Shown here in pieces: positions 34,060 through 43,742 of a DNA stretch of 47,796 nucleotides. Positions within the stretch are counted from its first letter, which is position 1. Every line of letters starts with the position of its first letter. The notes under the pieces are model-generated. The model did not search any database. It had not been told where the DNA came from and worked only from the letters and a program-made list of their open reading frames with translations. The DNA lies in NCBI GenBank assembly GCA_009778475.1, contig WRJS01000015.1:1-47796 (forward strand), in the 5' to 3' direction. The stretch is from Kiritimatiellota bacterium. Its GTDB lineage: Bacteria > Verrucomicrobiota > Kiritimatiellia > RFP12 > UBA1067. The position numbers were made by a program, and so were the translations under genes.

Positions 34060-37000
34060 TTATCGCAAGATAAGTACCGTGCCGCCTTGGGTGGTGAGCC
34101 AGAGGTTGCCGCCGTCTTTGCGGATCTGCCACTTGCGGCCGCCGGTGAAGCCGCTAACCACGGGCACGCCCGTGAACCCGGCGGCAGTGGCGATGAGGTA
34201 TTTGTTGCCGGGGGGCGCGTCAGAGATCACGTCGGAGGGGACGATCGTCAGGCCGGTGAGGTCGAGCGTCTCTGCGGAGACGAGGAGGTCGCTCATCCCG
34301 TTGTCGCCGGGGACGGGGGGCGGGACCTCGCCCTCGAGGGTGAAGACGGAGCCGTCGCCGGGGTCTTCGAGGAGCTCGTAGTTTGCCATGACGTTCTCGT
34401 TGCGCCCGAGCTTGTCCACGCCGAGGGCCATGGTGTCGTCGGTCCACCATTCGTTCCCGGGGGTGGTCTGTTTCATCGCGCCGACACCGCCGTTGCCCTG
34501 CCCGAAGCGCATCTCGATCGCGTTGGGGCCGGGGTTGATCAGGACCTGGACCTTCGCAACCGCGTTGTAGGCGCCGTGGTCCATGTACTGCACGCCGTTG
34601 ACGGTCAGGATGAGGTGGTCGTCGAAACTCTTGGCGAAGGTCCATGTCTCGTTTGTCTCGGCGTGGCTCCAGAGGTAGCCGGTGTAGATGTAGGTGGTGT
34701 AGAAGGGCCACAGTTTCCCGTTGATGTACACGTTGTCGCCGGTGCTCCAGCCGTTGGCGGCGGTGTAGGTCATCTCGATGCACTCGCGGGGGTTTGGCTG
34801 GGAACGGTCAACATTGCCCCCGCCTTGGGAGACGCGCCCCTCATACAGGCCGGGGGTGAAGGGCGTGATGTAGATGGGGATGGGCGGGTCGTGGATGGTG
34901 ACGCGGTAGGTCATGCCGTTGAGCGCGCCGCTCACGCCCATGGTGGCGGTGCGGTCGTCGCCGCCGGGGGTGAGGATGGTGCCGTTGGCGCTGCCCGCGG
35001 CGCCGTTCTGGACAGTGCCGGGGCCGGTGACGGTGAGCCCGTTGTGGGGGGCGCCGCCGAGGTCGAGGACCGCGCCGTCGGCGACGGTGACGGTCATGCC
35101 GGAGAGTGCGCCGGGATCCGTGCCGGGCAGGACGAGCGTCCCCTCCTCGACGCGGATGAGGCCGTCCGGTTCGGCGAAGTCAGGGATGTCGAAGAGGGTG
35201 AGGCGCGAGCCGTCGCCGGGGTCGCCGAGGGGGACGTAGTTGGCGAACACGTCCGCACCGCGGCCGAGGTAGTCCACGCCGAGGCCGAAGGCGCGGGTCT
35301 GCCACCAGCCCTGCTGGACGGCGCCGACGCCGCCGCCGCCCTGGCCGAAGCGTATCTCGATGGGATGCGGGCCGGGGGAGACGACGACGTTGGTCTTGAA
35401 AATCTGGTTGTGGGTGGGGTGGTCGATGTACCACTCGCCGTCGATGGTCAGCAGGACGTCGTCGTCGAAACTCTTGGCGAAGGTCCAGGTCTCTTCGGAC
35501 TCGGAGGGGTTCCAGATGTACCCGGAGTAAATCCACGTGGAGTTGTCGGGCCAGTATTTGCCGTTGATCTCGCCGGCGTTTGCGAGGTAGCCGTTGGCGG
35601 CGGTGGTGGTGAGCTCGACGGCGGTGCAGGGGTTGGCGGCGGCGCGGTTGAGGCGGCCGGAGAGGCGGCCTTCCCACATGCCGGGGGCAAAGCCCGTTTC
35701 AACGGCGATGAGCACGATGCCCGCATCGAGCGTCGAGGCGCCGGGGCCGGTCTTGACGGCGGAGGCGGTGACGACGGTGCCGTTGACGATGCCGCCGGAA
35801 CCGGTGAGGGCGAGGCTGACGTTGGTGATGGTGTGGCCGTTGAGGTCGAGGGTGCCGTCGCCGATGATGATGGCGGAGCGGGGATGGATGGCGTCAGGGC
35901 GGTTGAGGATGAGCGTGCCGCCGTTGACGCGCGTGGGGCCGGTGTAGGTGTTGGGGGCGCTCAGGGTGAGCGCGCCGGGCCCGGTCTTGGTGAAGCCGCC
36001 CCCAGAGGGGTTCGGCGTGATGACGGCTGCGCTGAGCGTGACGCCGCCGCCGCCGCCGCCCACGAGGGTGACGGAGGGGGTGGAGGTGTAGCCGCTGCCG
36101 GGGCTGGTGATCTCGATGCCCGTGAGGTAACCGTTGCCGTCGGTGCCGCGGTCGATGCGCGCGATGGCGGTCGCGCCGGAGCCGCCGCCGCCGGTGATGC
36201 TGACGTGCGGCGGGGCGATGTAGCCGGAGCCGCCGCTGGCGGCGATGACGGAGACGCCGAACCCGTAGGGGGACGCGAGCGGGACGCTGAGGTCGCGCGT
36301 GATGCCCTCGCCGATGTCGATGGTCGCGCCGCCCTCATAGACGTTGATGGCGAGGTCGGGCGAGCCGGCCTCCAGCACGAAGAGGTCGGCGCTGTCCGCG
36401 TTGTTGGTGACGCTGAGGGTGCCGCCGTTGAAACTGATGGCGACGGTGGAGGGGGTCTCCGGGTACCTGCGGTAAATGTGGGTGGTGGTGAGTTTGCCGC
36501 CGTTAAGGCTGAGCGCGGCGAAGCCGCCGGGGCGGTTGCCGATCTCGATCTGGCGGTCGATGACCGCGTCCGCCGTGCCGTCCACGGTCATGATGCCGGT
36601 GCCTGCCGTGGCGGTTCCGCTGCCGCCGTCGTTGGGGTCGAGGATGAGCAGCTCGCCGTAGTGCGTGAAGGCGCCGCCCTCGAGATGCAGGACGCCCACG
36701 CCGCCGCGGCTCAGGCCGAAGCATCCGGCGTAGGAGTCGCCGAGGTCACCGTTGTTCTCGGGCGCGGCGTAGCGCTTGCCGTTGAACGCGAACGTGCCGC
36801 CCGTCTGGCGGAGGATGCCGACGCTGGTGGCGTTGTTGATGCCGCCGAGGTGCGACCAGCCCTTGATGGAGAAGGTGCCGCTGTCGAGCTGGTAGTAGCC
36901 GTAGCCCCAGCGGCCGATGCGCCCGTCGTTGGCCGCGCCGCTGGTGCAGCGCCATTCGCTGTCGCCGGACTGATAGACCGCGCCGTGGGCGGTGGTGGCG

Positions 37001-40000
37001 TCATTGGCGTTCTCCCAGCCGCCGACCATGATGCCGGACTCGACGTAGGCGTTGTCCTTCAACTCGATGACGGCCTTGCCGCCGTTGTGCGCGGCGCGGA
37101 GGGAGGGGGTGCCGCCGCCGGTGTTGTAGCCGCTGTCGGGGCTGATGTATTGCGCGTGGTCCTCGATGGTGAAGGTGCAGAACGGGGTGCCCGTGCCGTC
37201 GTTGACCGTGTAGTCGGAGGTGTACATATTCTCGCGGCCGGAGTTCCACACCGCGTTGCCCGTGAGGCGGATGGTGCCGTTGTTCATGCGCGAGGAGGCG
37301 GTGAGCGTCACGTCCGATTCGATGACGAGCGTGCCTTGGCCGTTCTTGTCGAACGTCCCGGTGTAGGCGAGGGGGTCGGAGAGGGTGGCGGTCTGGCCGA
37401 GGTCAACGTGGACCTGGAAGCGGCGGTCGCCCGCCGTGTAGAGGCCGGGCCGGTTGACGAGCGCGGCCACGTCGGCGCTCTCCCATTCGCCGGGGCCGCC
37501 CATGAAGACGCGCACGCAGCCGCTGCCCTCGAGCGTCAGCTTGTTGAGGTCGGGCAGGCTGCCGGGGTGGCGCAGGCCCAGGACGTGGTTGGCCACGGTG
37601 ACGTTGCCCTCGAACGTGTTGTTGGGGTGCGAGAGCAGGCTCATGGTGCGGACGCCCTGGTCGCGGGCGCGGATGTTGCCGGGGCCGGTGATCTGACCGA
37701 GGAGGTTTTTGTTGCGCACGGCGCCGTCCGCCGTGAGGTGGAGCGTGGCGCCGTCGTTCAGGTAGATGTCGCCCGCGAGCATATTGAGGTTGGTGTTCTC
37801 GTTGCCGCCATAGGTCCATATCTGTGCGCCGTCGCCGATGGAGGTGATGGGCCAGTTGAGCGGGATTGAGGTCATGTACAGCCCGAAGCGGCCGCTGCCG
37901 CCGATGTGGATTTCGCGGAGGCTGTCGTTCGGGTGCATGATGGTCCCGGACTCGATGCCGAGCGTCCCCTGCCGGATGTCGAGCGCCAGCCCCTCGGGGG
38001 CGTTGATGACGTTGGCGGGGGAGATGCGGAAGTCCGCCACGCCGACCTTGGTGAGCGCGTGCCCGTTCATGTCGAGGGTGGTGTCCATCCCGACGATATC
38101 CCAGCGCGGCGTGCCATTGCCGCCGATGGTGGTTGGGCCCGCCATCGTGATGGTGGTGTTCTGGAAGGCATAGCGCTGCTGCACGGCGCCGTTGTTGACG
38201 ATGGCGCCCAGGCCGTCCTTGCCCGCGCCGGAGACGGTGATGCGGTTGTTGATGACGACGCTGTCGGCGGCGGTGGCGCCGCCGATGTCGAGCGTTGCGC
38301 CGTCGGCGATGGTCACGTCGCCCGAGCCGAGCGCGTAACGGTGGCCGACCTTCAGGATGCCGTCGAGGATGTCCGTGCCGCCGGTGTAGAGGTTGTTGGC
38401 GGTGGACGGCAGGAACAGCGTGCCGGTTCCGTCCTTGACCAGTTTGCCCGTTCCTGCGATGACGTTCGCGAAGGTGTCGAGCAGGGGCGCGGGCGTGTCC
38501 ACGGTGAGCGCGCCCTCGCTGATCTGCACGAGACCGGAGAGGACGGTCCCGCCCGCGAGGGTGACGTTGCCCGTGCCGCGCTTAACCAGCGAAATCGTGC
38601 TCTCTGCGGTCGGTTCGGCGATGGCGGCGTTGACGGTGAGGTCGGCGGTGCTGTCGTTGCGCAGGACGACTGTGCCGGACTCCGGCGTGGCCAGCGCGAA
38701 CTTCGGCTGGAGCCACTTGTCCATGAGGTAGGCCTCGACGGTCTCGCGCTCTTGGTCGGTGAGGGTGCGGTCGAAGAGGAGCACCTCGCCGATCTGCCCG
38801 CGGCCGGGGTTGCCCGCGTTGTCGGTGTAGCCGAGGCGGAGCTTGGTGTTGTCCGTGGAGAGGTTGTTGGCGTTGGCCTCCCACGGTTCCGCAAGGGCGC
38901 CGTCCAGCGCGGCCCCGAGCCAGCTGTTGCCGCTGTTCTCCGCGTTGTTCCAGAAGGAGAGCACGGCGGGCGTCGCGGCGGGTGGCGCGACAATGTCCTT
39001 GTCGCCGTTCCACGTGTTGAAGCGGACGTTCAGCACGCCGCTCACGTTCACGCCCATGCGGATGGAGAAGTCGCGGCGGTCCTGATTCACGCCCATGGAG
39101 ACGTTGTTCTCCGCCCCGGAGGCGTAACTCACCACCGCGATGAGGGTGCGCTCGCTGTTGCCCGAGATGCCCGTGTTGTTGGCGCTGTCGAGGCTGTGGG
39201 TGTTGGCGTTGATCCAGACCATGGGCAGGGCGCTGTGCGAGTCCTTGCCCGTGGCGTAGGGCGGGGCCGTGTGGCCGTCGCGCGAGACGACCGCGTTATG
39301 CGTGGCGGCGGACGTGCCCTTGTTGAGGATTTGGGAGATGTGCCCGGCGCGGATGGTCACGGTCCCCGCGTCGGAGGGATCCCACCAGATGAGCGGGTTC
39401 AGGCTCGAGATCGCCGCATTGCCGGGGATGACGGGCGCAGGGAGGGGAGTGAAACCCAGCGGCAGGAGCGCGCCATCCTGCGGGGCCACGCCGAGGGTCA
39501 GCGCACCCTTGCCCGCGTTGATGGCGAGCTCGTTGGCGAGGAGGGTCTTCCCGGAGGTGTCAACCGTCGCGTCGTCGCCCGAGAAGTCCATCGTGAGGCT
39601 GAAGAGCGAGGTCAGATCCGTGAACTGGATGGGGTTCTGGCTCACGGCTGCCAGGTTGATGAGCGCCTGCGTGGTCGGGCCGTCGGGCAGGGTGCCGCCC
39701 TTGACCGCGATGCCCTGCTGGAAGAGGCTCAGGGGCTTCAGCCCGTCCGTAAGGTCGTACTGCGCGGGGCCGCCGTTGAGCGTGAACGCGGCATGAAGGG
39801 CCCCTGCCGAAAGGTTCGCGATGAAGATGCGGTTGACCGCCGTCCCCGCGCTGGGCGCGATGACGTTGACGGTGGTTGCGCTCAAGACGCTGATGGTCAC
39901 AGTCGAGGCGTTCGGGGCATCCGCGACGGCGAGGGTGAAGCCGTCGGGCGCGGAGACCGACGCGAACGTGACATCGAAATTATCCGCGCCCGAGGGGTTC

Positions 40001-41127
40001 AGGTCGATCGTGCACGCGCCCGCCACGGAGATGGGCTGGAGCGCCGTGACGAAACCGGCCGCGCCCGACGGGTTGACCGAGAGGGTCGTGCCGCCCGCCA
40101 TCGCGATCTGCGCCGCGTCGCCAGCGGCGGTGGGGGAGTCGAGGCCGAGCGCGCCCCCGTTGACCGTGAGGTTGCCCGTGAAGGAATTGTTGCCCGCCAG
40201 CACCCACGTGCCGCTGCCGTTCTTGGTGATGCCGACGGTGCCGTTGTTGTCGTAGATGTTGCCCGTGATGGAGGCGGGGTAGGCGGAGTCGCCCGAGAGG
40301 GTGAGGAACTGGGTGTTGTTCTGGACGCCGTAGATGTCGCCCGTCCAGATGAGCGGGCCCGTGCCGGCGTGCTCGATGCCCGCGCCGTAGCCGAAGTTCG
40401 CGTCGCCCCCGTTCAGGCGGAATGCGTAGCCTGCGGTGTCGCCCGTGCCCGTGTAGCGGATGACGGTGTTCCTGTTCGGCTGGATGGCGGAGATGGCCCC
40501 GAAGCAGGAGGGCTGCCCTGCGGGCGCGAGCTTATGCGCGATGATGGTGTGGTTCTGCGCCGCGTTCATGTCCATCGTGAACGCATTGGTCGGGCAGCCC
40601 AGGATGACCGTGCCGCCCGGGGTCGTGGCGGCGGAGCGCCACGTCTCGAAGCCCGTTGCGGTGCCGCCGTTGCTGTCCACAATCTCGGCGTAGATGGCGA
40701 GCGTGGAACCCCTGTCCGCGCCGTGGTCGAGGTGATCCAGCCCGCCGCGCGTAGTCATGCCCAGCTTGCCCGGCCCGTTGATGGTGATGTCGCCGCCGTT
40801 CGCGCCAAGGCCCTCTGCGCCCGAGTTGTCGATGGTGAACCTCACGCCGTCGGCGATGTTGATCGTCACGTCCGCGCCGTTGACGGAGCGGATGGTTTTG
40901 ATGGAGTGGTTGTTGGAGACCTCGACCGTGACGGCCATACCATCAAAGATGGCGACATCCCCCGTGCCGCTGGGGACAGCGTTGTCCGACCAGTTCTCGG
41001 CCGTCTGCCATTCGCCGTCACCGCCCAGACCTGTCCATGTGCGGTCCGCAGCGACTGCATTGGACGCGAAAAGGACACCACACGCGGCGACGCTCGCCGC
41101 CTTGACCACACAACTCCATTTCTTCAT
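34060..41127 (-). CDS. Giant secreted beta-strand-repeat protein with PA14-like modules
   Basis: A 2355-aa paralog of the previous giant. Signal peptide (…FASNAVA) and N-terminal module TWTGLGGDGEWQTAENWSDN, then autotransporter-associated repeats (GSGTWVLAGNNSFTGN, GTGTLFLPSTANNLYTGGTD, GPGALTLSAPNTYTGPT), one ConA-like module starting LIWWDPSDAGTV (about 580), a GxGYxxPPxV glycine-rich pair, and two PA14-like modules (about 1810-1980 and 2090-2260) with ETWTFAKSFDDDVLLTIDG and ETWTFAKSFDDHLILTVNG. The C-terminus GRKWQIRKDGGNLWLTTQ matches its neighbour. I chose the ATG at 41127 because GGAGG precedes it; seven more codons are open upstream. It has no beta-barrel or recognised anchor. PA14 modules usually bind glycans, which suggests a surface lectin or adhesin. 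Confidence 0.85.
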   Translation of the reverse strand: MKKWSCVVKAASVAACGVLFASNAVAADRTWTGLGGDGEWQTAENWSDNAVPSGTGDVAIFDGMAVTVEVSNNHSIKTIRSVNGADVTINIADGVRFTIDNSGAEGLGANGGDITINGPGKLGMTTRGGLDHLDHGADRGSTLAIYAEIVDSNGGTATGFETWRSAATTPGGTVILGCPTNAFTMDMNAAQNHTIIAHKLAPAGQPSCFGAISAIQPNRNTVIRYTGTGDTAGYAFRLNGGDANFGYGAGIEHAGTGPLIWTGDIYGVQNNTQFLTLSGDSAYPASITGNIYDNNGTVGITKNGSGTWVLAGNNSFTGNLTVNGGALGLDSPTAAGDAAQIAMAGGTTLSVNPSGAAGFVTALQPISVAGACTIDLNPSGADNFDVTFASVSAPDGFTLAVADAPNASTVTISVLSATTVNVIAPSAGTAVNRIFIANLSAGALHAAFTLNGGPAQYDLTDGLKPLSLFQQGIAVKGGTLPDGPTTQALINLAAVSQNPIQFTDLTSLFSLTMDFSGDDATVDTSGKTLLANELAINAGKGALTLGVAPQDGALLPLGFTPLPAPVIPGNAAISSLNPLIWWDPSDAGTVTIRAGHISQILNKGTSAATHNAVVSRDGHTAPPYATGKDSHSALPMVWINANTHSLDSANNTGISGNSERTLIAVVSYASGAENNVSMGVNQDRRDFSIRMGVNVSGVLNVRFNTWNGDKDIVAPPAATPAVLSFWNNAENSGNSWLGAALDGALAEPWEANANNLSTDNTKLRLGYTDNAGNPGRGQIGEVLLFDRTLTDQERETVEAYLMDKWLQPKFALATPESGTVVLRNDSTADLTVNAAIAEPTAESTISLVKRGTGNVTLAGGTVLSGLVQISEGALTVDTPAPLLDTFANVIAGTGKLVKDGTGTLFLPSTANNLYTGGTDILDGILKVGHRYALGSGDVTIADGATLDIGGATAADSVVINNRITVSGAGKDGLGAIVNNGAVQQRYAFQNTTITMAGPTTIGGNGTPRWDIVGMDTTLDMNGHALTKVGVADFRISPANVINAPEGLALDIRQGTLGIESGTIMHPNDSLREIHIGGSGRFGLYMTSIPLNWPITSIGDGAQIWTYGGNENTNLNMLAGDIYLNDGATLHLTADGAVRNKNLLGQITGPGNIRARDQGVRTMSLLSHPNNTFEGNVTVANHVLGLRHPGSLPDLNKLTLEGSGCVRVFMGGPGEWESADVAALVNRPGLYTAGDRRFQVHVDLGQTATLSDPLAYTGTFDKNGQGTLVIESDVTLTASSRMNNGTIRLTGNAVWNSGRENMYTSDYTVNDGTGTPFCTFTIEDHAQYISPDSGYNTGGGTPSLRAAHNGGKAVIELKDNAYVESGIMVGGWENANDATTAHGAVYQSGDSEWRCTSGAANDGRIGRWGYGYYQLDSGTFSIKGWSHLGGINNATSVGILRQTGGTFAFNGKRYAAPENNGDLGDSYAGCFGLSRGGVGVLHLEGGAFTHYGELLILDPNDGGSGTATAGTGIMTVDGTADAVIDRQIEIGNRPGGFAALSLNGGKLTTTHIYRRYPETPSTVAISFNGGTLSVTNNADSADLFVLEAGSPDLAINVYEGGATIDIGEGITRDLSVPLASPYGFGVSVIAASGGSGYIAPPHVSITGGGGSGATAIARIDRGTDGNGYLTGIEITSPGSGYTSTPSVTLVGGGGGGVTLSAAVITPNPSGGGFTKTGPGALTLSAPNTYTGPTRVNGGTLILNRPDAIHPRSAIIIGDGTLDLNGHTITNVSLALTGSGGIVNGTVVTASAVKTGPGASTLDAGIVLIAVETGFAPGMWEGRLSGRLNRAAANPCTAVELTTTAANGYLANAGEINGKYWPDNSTWIYSGYIWNPSESEETWTFAKSFDDDVLLTIDGEWYIDHPTHNQIFKTNVVVSPGPHPIEIRFGQGGGGVGAVQQGWWQTRAFGLGVDYLGRGADVFANYVPLGDPGDGSRLTLFDIPDFAEPDGLIRVEEGTLVLPGTDPGALSGMTVTVADGAVLDLGGAPHNGLTVTGPGTVQNGAAGSANGTILTPGGDDRTATMGVSGALNGMTYRVTIHDPPIPIYITPFTPGLYEGRVSQGGGNVDRSQPNPRECIEMTYTAANGWSTGDNVYINGKLWPFYTTYIYTGYLWSHAETNETWTFAKSFDDHLILTVNGVQYMDHGAYNAVAKVQVLINPGPNAIEMRFGQGNGGVGAMKQTTPGNEWWTDDTMALGVDKLGRNENVMANYELLEDPGDGSVFTLEGEVPPPVPGDNGMSDLLVSAETLDLTGLTIVPSDVISDAPPGNKYLIATAAGFTGVPVVSGFTGGRKWQIRKDGGNLWLTTQGGTVLILR

Positions 41128-41185
41128 TTGACAACCTCCAGTTAACATCAGCCTTCACAGGCAACACACCATTTAGATTACCATA

Positions 41186-41215
41186 ATAATAATCTCAAAA
41201 AGGTTAGGATGTCAA
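41186..41215 (-). promoter_or_regulatory. Promoter of the second giant gene
   Basis: On the minus strand a perfect TTGACA (41215-41210) is followed after 18 bases by TATTAT (41191-41186). The spacer ends ACCTTTTTGAGAT, which lines up with the promoter of the paralog. Confidence 0.75.
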
Positions 41216-41284
41216 GCGGAAAATGGAAATTTGCAAATTGCGCAAATTGCAATATTAAATGAACCACCCCAAGGCGCCGGGAGC

Positions 41285-41419
41285 GCAGGGCTTCCGCCCT
41301 GCAACGCCGGGAGCGCAAGGCTTCCGCCTTGCATGACGCCGGGGGCGCAAGGCTTCCGCCTTGCCAAATGACAAATGCAGGGCGGAAGCCCTGCGCTCCC
41401 GGAAAGCCCTGCGCTCCCG
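41285..41419. repeat. REP-like array, left side of the metzincin cassette
   Basis: Four full 18-base hairpin units lie at 41285-41302, 41315-41332, 41347-41364 and, in opposite orientation, 41377-41394, with a partial copy to 41419. The unit is GCARGGC-TTCC-GCCYTGC, preceded by CCGGGAGC. Compensating changes (GCAGGGC/GCCCTGC against GCAAGGC/GCCTTGC) keep the stem intact. The rest of the stretch 41216-41508 holds no gene. Confidence 0.85.
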
Positions 41420-41508
41420 ACCGACAACGGGATGACCGATGAAGGGGCGATGAGACAGCAGGACAGGCTGGACCTGCCCTTTCCCATGGACGGCAAGCCC
41501 GCTCGCTT

Positions 41509-42210
41509 TTACTCTTTCGGCTCGCGCGCCTTCATCGTGTTGAGGGCAGCGTCAATCGCCTCGCGCTTCGGTCCCTCGACCTTCGTCTTCCTGAGCATCC
41601 TTTCTATTTCGAACCTGACCTCCCGCCTGTGGTCAGGCGGCAGCTTGGCGTCATCCGCGAGGAGGGCGGCCAGGAACCCCTGCGCGTCCTGCGCGTCGGC
41701 GCGGCGCAGGTATGCCACAGCTGCAGACCCGCGGTATTCCTTGGATTTCGCGCTGTCCATGGCGACGTCCCGCAGCAGTTTCTTCGTCTCCCCGTCCGTG
41801 CAGACGCACATCCATTTGAGCGCATGGTAGATTAACCACCGCGCTTCGGAAACTTCATCTGAGTCACCCGATTGGTACTTCCCTCTGTTCCACCCTATCT
41901 TTGCGGCGGACTCGCGGACGAAGCCCATCAGCGTGTCCCGCATGACCTCGTCGCTCACAGCGAGATGCCGCTTGAAGTCCAAGGGGAAATCGCCGTAAGG
42001 GGCCCTTTCGAAAAAGAAATCCTTGAGGTAGGCCTTCAGCTTCCCCGCGTCCTTGAAATCCTCCTCAAGGCTCTTGAATTGCTGAGTCGAAAACTCCTCC
42101 CTGTAATCCTTCCAGTCCCTGATTATAGGGCTATACGAAGCTGTCAGGCGCGATGCCGTCAGGCACAGCGCCGTCGCGCACGCGCACAGTCTTATACTCT
42201 TCATGTCCAT
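41509..42210 (-). CDS. Secreted helical protein, tandem copy 3 (last)
   Basis: A 233-aa protein with a signal peptide (MDMKSIRLCACATALCLTAS) and an all-helical mature part. Its second half (LLRDVAMDSAKSKEYRGSAA, AYLRRADAQDAQGFLAALL, REVRFEIERMLRKTKVEG) looks like two or three HEAT-type helical repeats. There is no catalytic motif. It is one of three tandem paralogs with an exact period of 753 bases; this one is most like the first copy. It is the last gene of the unit and is followed by the REP array. GGAAAGGAGAAGGGT precedes the ATG; a second in-frame ATG two codons later is also usable. A periplasmic or surface scaffold, chaperone or inhibitor of the upstream peptidase is conceivable; function unknown. 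Confidence 0.75.
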   Translation of the reverse strand: MDMKSIRLCACATALCLTASRLTASYSPIIRDWKDYREEFSTQQFKSLEEDFKDAGKLKAYLKDFFFERAPYGDFPLDFKRHLAVSDEVMRDTLMGFVRESAAKIGWNRGKYQSGDSDEVSEARWLIYHALKWMCVCTDGETKKLLRDVAMDSAKSKEYRGSAAVAYLRRADAQDAQGFLAALLADDAKLPPDHRREVRFEIERMLRKTKVEGPKREAIDAALNTMKAREPKE

Positions 42211-42261
42211 ACCCTTCTCCTTTCCTGTTGTCTCGGCTACTTGTGCCGGGGGTTGGCGGAC

Positions 42262-42963
42262 TTACTCTTTCGGCTCGCGCGCCTTCATCGTGTTGAGGGC
42301 AGCGTCAATCGCCTCGCGCTTCGGCCCCTCGACCTTCGTCTCTTTGAGCATCCTCTCGATTGCGAACCGAATCTTTTTCCCGTGGTCGGCTGGCAGCCTG
42401 GCCTCATCCGCGAGGAGGGCGGCGAGGAAGTCTTGCGCGTCCTGCGCGTCGGCGCGGCGCAGGTACGCTATTACTGCAGACCCGCGGTATGCCGTGTCCT
42501 TCGCGCTGTCCATGGCGACGTCCCGCAGCAGTTTCTTCGTGTCCCCGTCCGTGCAGGCGCACATCCACCCGAGCGCATGGCACATCATTCTCCGCGCATC
42601 AGAATCCTCCAGAGAGTCGCCTAATAGAGTGTTGAATCTGTCCCACCCCACCTTTGCGGCGGACTCGCGGAGGAGCCCTGTCAGCGCGTCCCGCATGACC
42701 TCGTCGCTCACGGGGATGCCCCGCTTGAAATCCAGGGCGAAATTATCGTACGGATACCATTCCATAAAAAAGTCCTTGAGGTACGCTTTCAATTTCCCCG
42801 CGTCCTTGAAATCCTCTTCAAGCCCCTTGATTTTTTGCGACAAAAGTATACTCTGGTAATCCTTCCAATCCTTAACCGTCAGGTTAAGCGAAGCGGAAAG
42901 ACGCGATGCCGTCAGGCACAGCGTCGTCACACACACACATAGTCCCATACTCTTCATGTCCAT
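42262..42963 (-). CDS. Secreted helical protein, tandem copy 2 (middle)
   Basis: The 233-aa middle paralog and the most diverged. The first 130 residues differ most (FFMEWYPYDNFALDFKRGIP, GWDRFNTLLGDSLEDSDARR), while the last 22 residues (KVEGPKREAI...) are identical in all three copies. It has the same signal peptide and the same helical repeat-like second half. The spacer before it carries AGTAGCCGGGACAAC and the same ribosome binding site as the other copies. The pattern of conserved ends and diverged middle fits ongoing gene conversion or diversifying selection on the N-terminal half of the mature protein. Confidence 0.75.
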   Translation of the reverse strand: MDMKSMGLCVCVTTLCLTASRLSASLNLTVKDWKDYQSILLSQKIKGLEEDFKDAGKLKAYLKDFFMEWYPYDNFALDFKRGIPVSDEVMRDALTGLLRESAAKVGWDRFNTLLGDSLEDSDARRMMCHALGWMCACTDGDTKKLLRDVAMDSAKDTAYRGSAVIAYLRRADAQDAQDFLAALLADEARLPADHGKKIRFAIERMLKETKVEGPKREAIDAALNTMKAREPKE

Positions 42964-43014
42964 ACTTTTCTCCTTTCCGGTTGTCCCGGCTACTTGTGTC
43001 GGGGGCTGGCGGAC

Positions 43015-43716
43015 TTACTCTTTCGGCTCGCGCGCCTTCATCGTGTTGAGGGCGGCGTCAATCGCCTCGCGCTTCGGTCCCTCGACCTTCGTCTCCCTGA
43101 GCATCCATTCTATTTCGAACCTGATCTCCCGCCTGTGGTCAGGCGGCAGCTTGGCGTCATCCGCGAGGAGGGCGGCGAGGAACCCCTGCGCGTCCTGCGC
43201 GTCGGCACGGCGCAGGTACGCCGCAGCTGCAGACCCGCGGTATTCCTTGGCCTTCGCGCTGTCCATGGCGACGTCCCGCAGCAGTTTCTTCGTGTCCCCG
43301 TCCGTGCAGGCGCACATCCACCTGAGCGCAAAGTACATGAGTCCCATTGCTTCGGAAACTTCATCTGAGTCACCCAATTGTGACCGACCTTTAGCCCACC
43401 CTATCTTTGCGGCGGACTCGCGGACGAAGCCCATCAGCGCGTCCCGCATGACCTCGTCGCTCACAGCGAGATGCCGCTTGAAGTCCAAGGGGAAATCGCC
43501 GTAAACATCCCATTCAACGAAGAAATCCTTGAGATACGCCTTCAGCTTTTCCGCGTCCTTGAAATCCTCCCGGCTGCTCTTGATTTTTTGCGCCAGAAGC
43601 ACATCATAGAACCCCTTCCAGTCCCTGATTATCGGGCTATGCGAAGCAGGAAGATGCGGTGCCACCAAGCACAGCGTCGTTATACACACACATAGTCCTA
43701 TACTCTTCATGTCCAT
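43015..43716 (-). CDS. Secreted helical protein, tandem copy 1 (first)
   Basis: The 233-aa first paralog in transcription order, starting 26 bases after the stop of the metzincin gene, so the two are almost surely co-transcribed. It has a signal peptide (MDMKSIGLCVCITTLCLVA), then the helical mature part with FPLDFKRHLAVSDEVMRDAL and FVRESAAKIGWAKGRSQLGD. It shares most of its sequence with copy 3. AGGAAAGGAGAAAAGT precedes the ATG. Function unknown; its place directly behind a secreted peptidase suggests a partner, substrate or inhibitor role. Confidence 0.75.
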   Translation of the reverse strand: MDMKSIGLCVCITTLCLVAPHLPASHSPIIRDWKGFYDVLLAQKIKSSREDFKDAEKLKAYLKDFFVEWDVYGDFPLDFKRHLAVSDEVMRDALMGFVRESAAKIGWAKGRSQLGDSDEVSEAMGLMYFALRWMCACTDGDTKKLLRDVAMDSAKAKEYRGSAAAAYLRRADAQDAQGFLAALLADDAKLPPDHRREIRFEIEWMLRETKVEGPKREAIDAALNTMKAREPKE

Positions 43717-43742
43717 ACTTTTCTCCTTTCCTGTTGTCCCGG

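Noticed and set aside
33895..37869. Open frame of 1324 codons on the plus strand opposite the second giant gene
   Set aside because: It is antisense to a gene with clear domain structure, has low-complexity Gly/Ala/Asp/Glu composition and no recognisable domain. Long antisense frames are expected in GC-rich repetitive coding DNA. The same applies to 28600-30675 and 26326-28134.
26458..41127. Classical type V autotransporters
   Set aside because: Only the passenger-associated repeats are present; neither protein ends in a beta-barrel translocator domain.
41216..41496. Minus-strand 94-codon frame through the left REP array
   Set aside because: It consists mostly of translated repeat units and has no ribosome binding site or conserved part.
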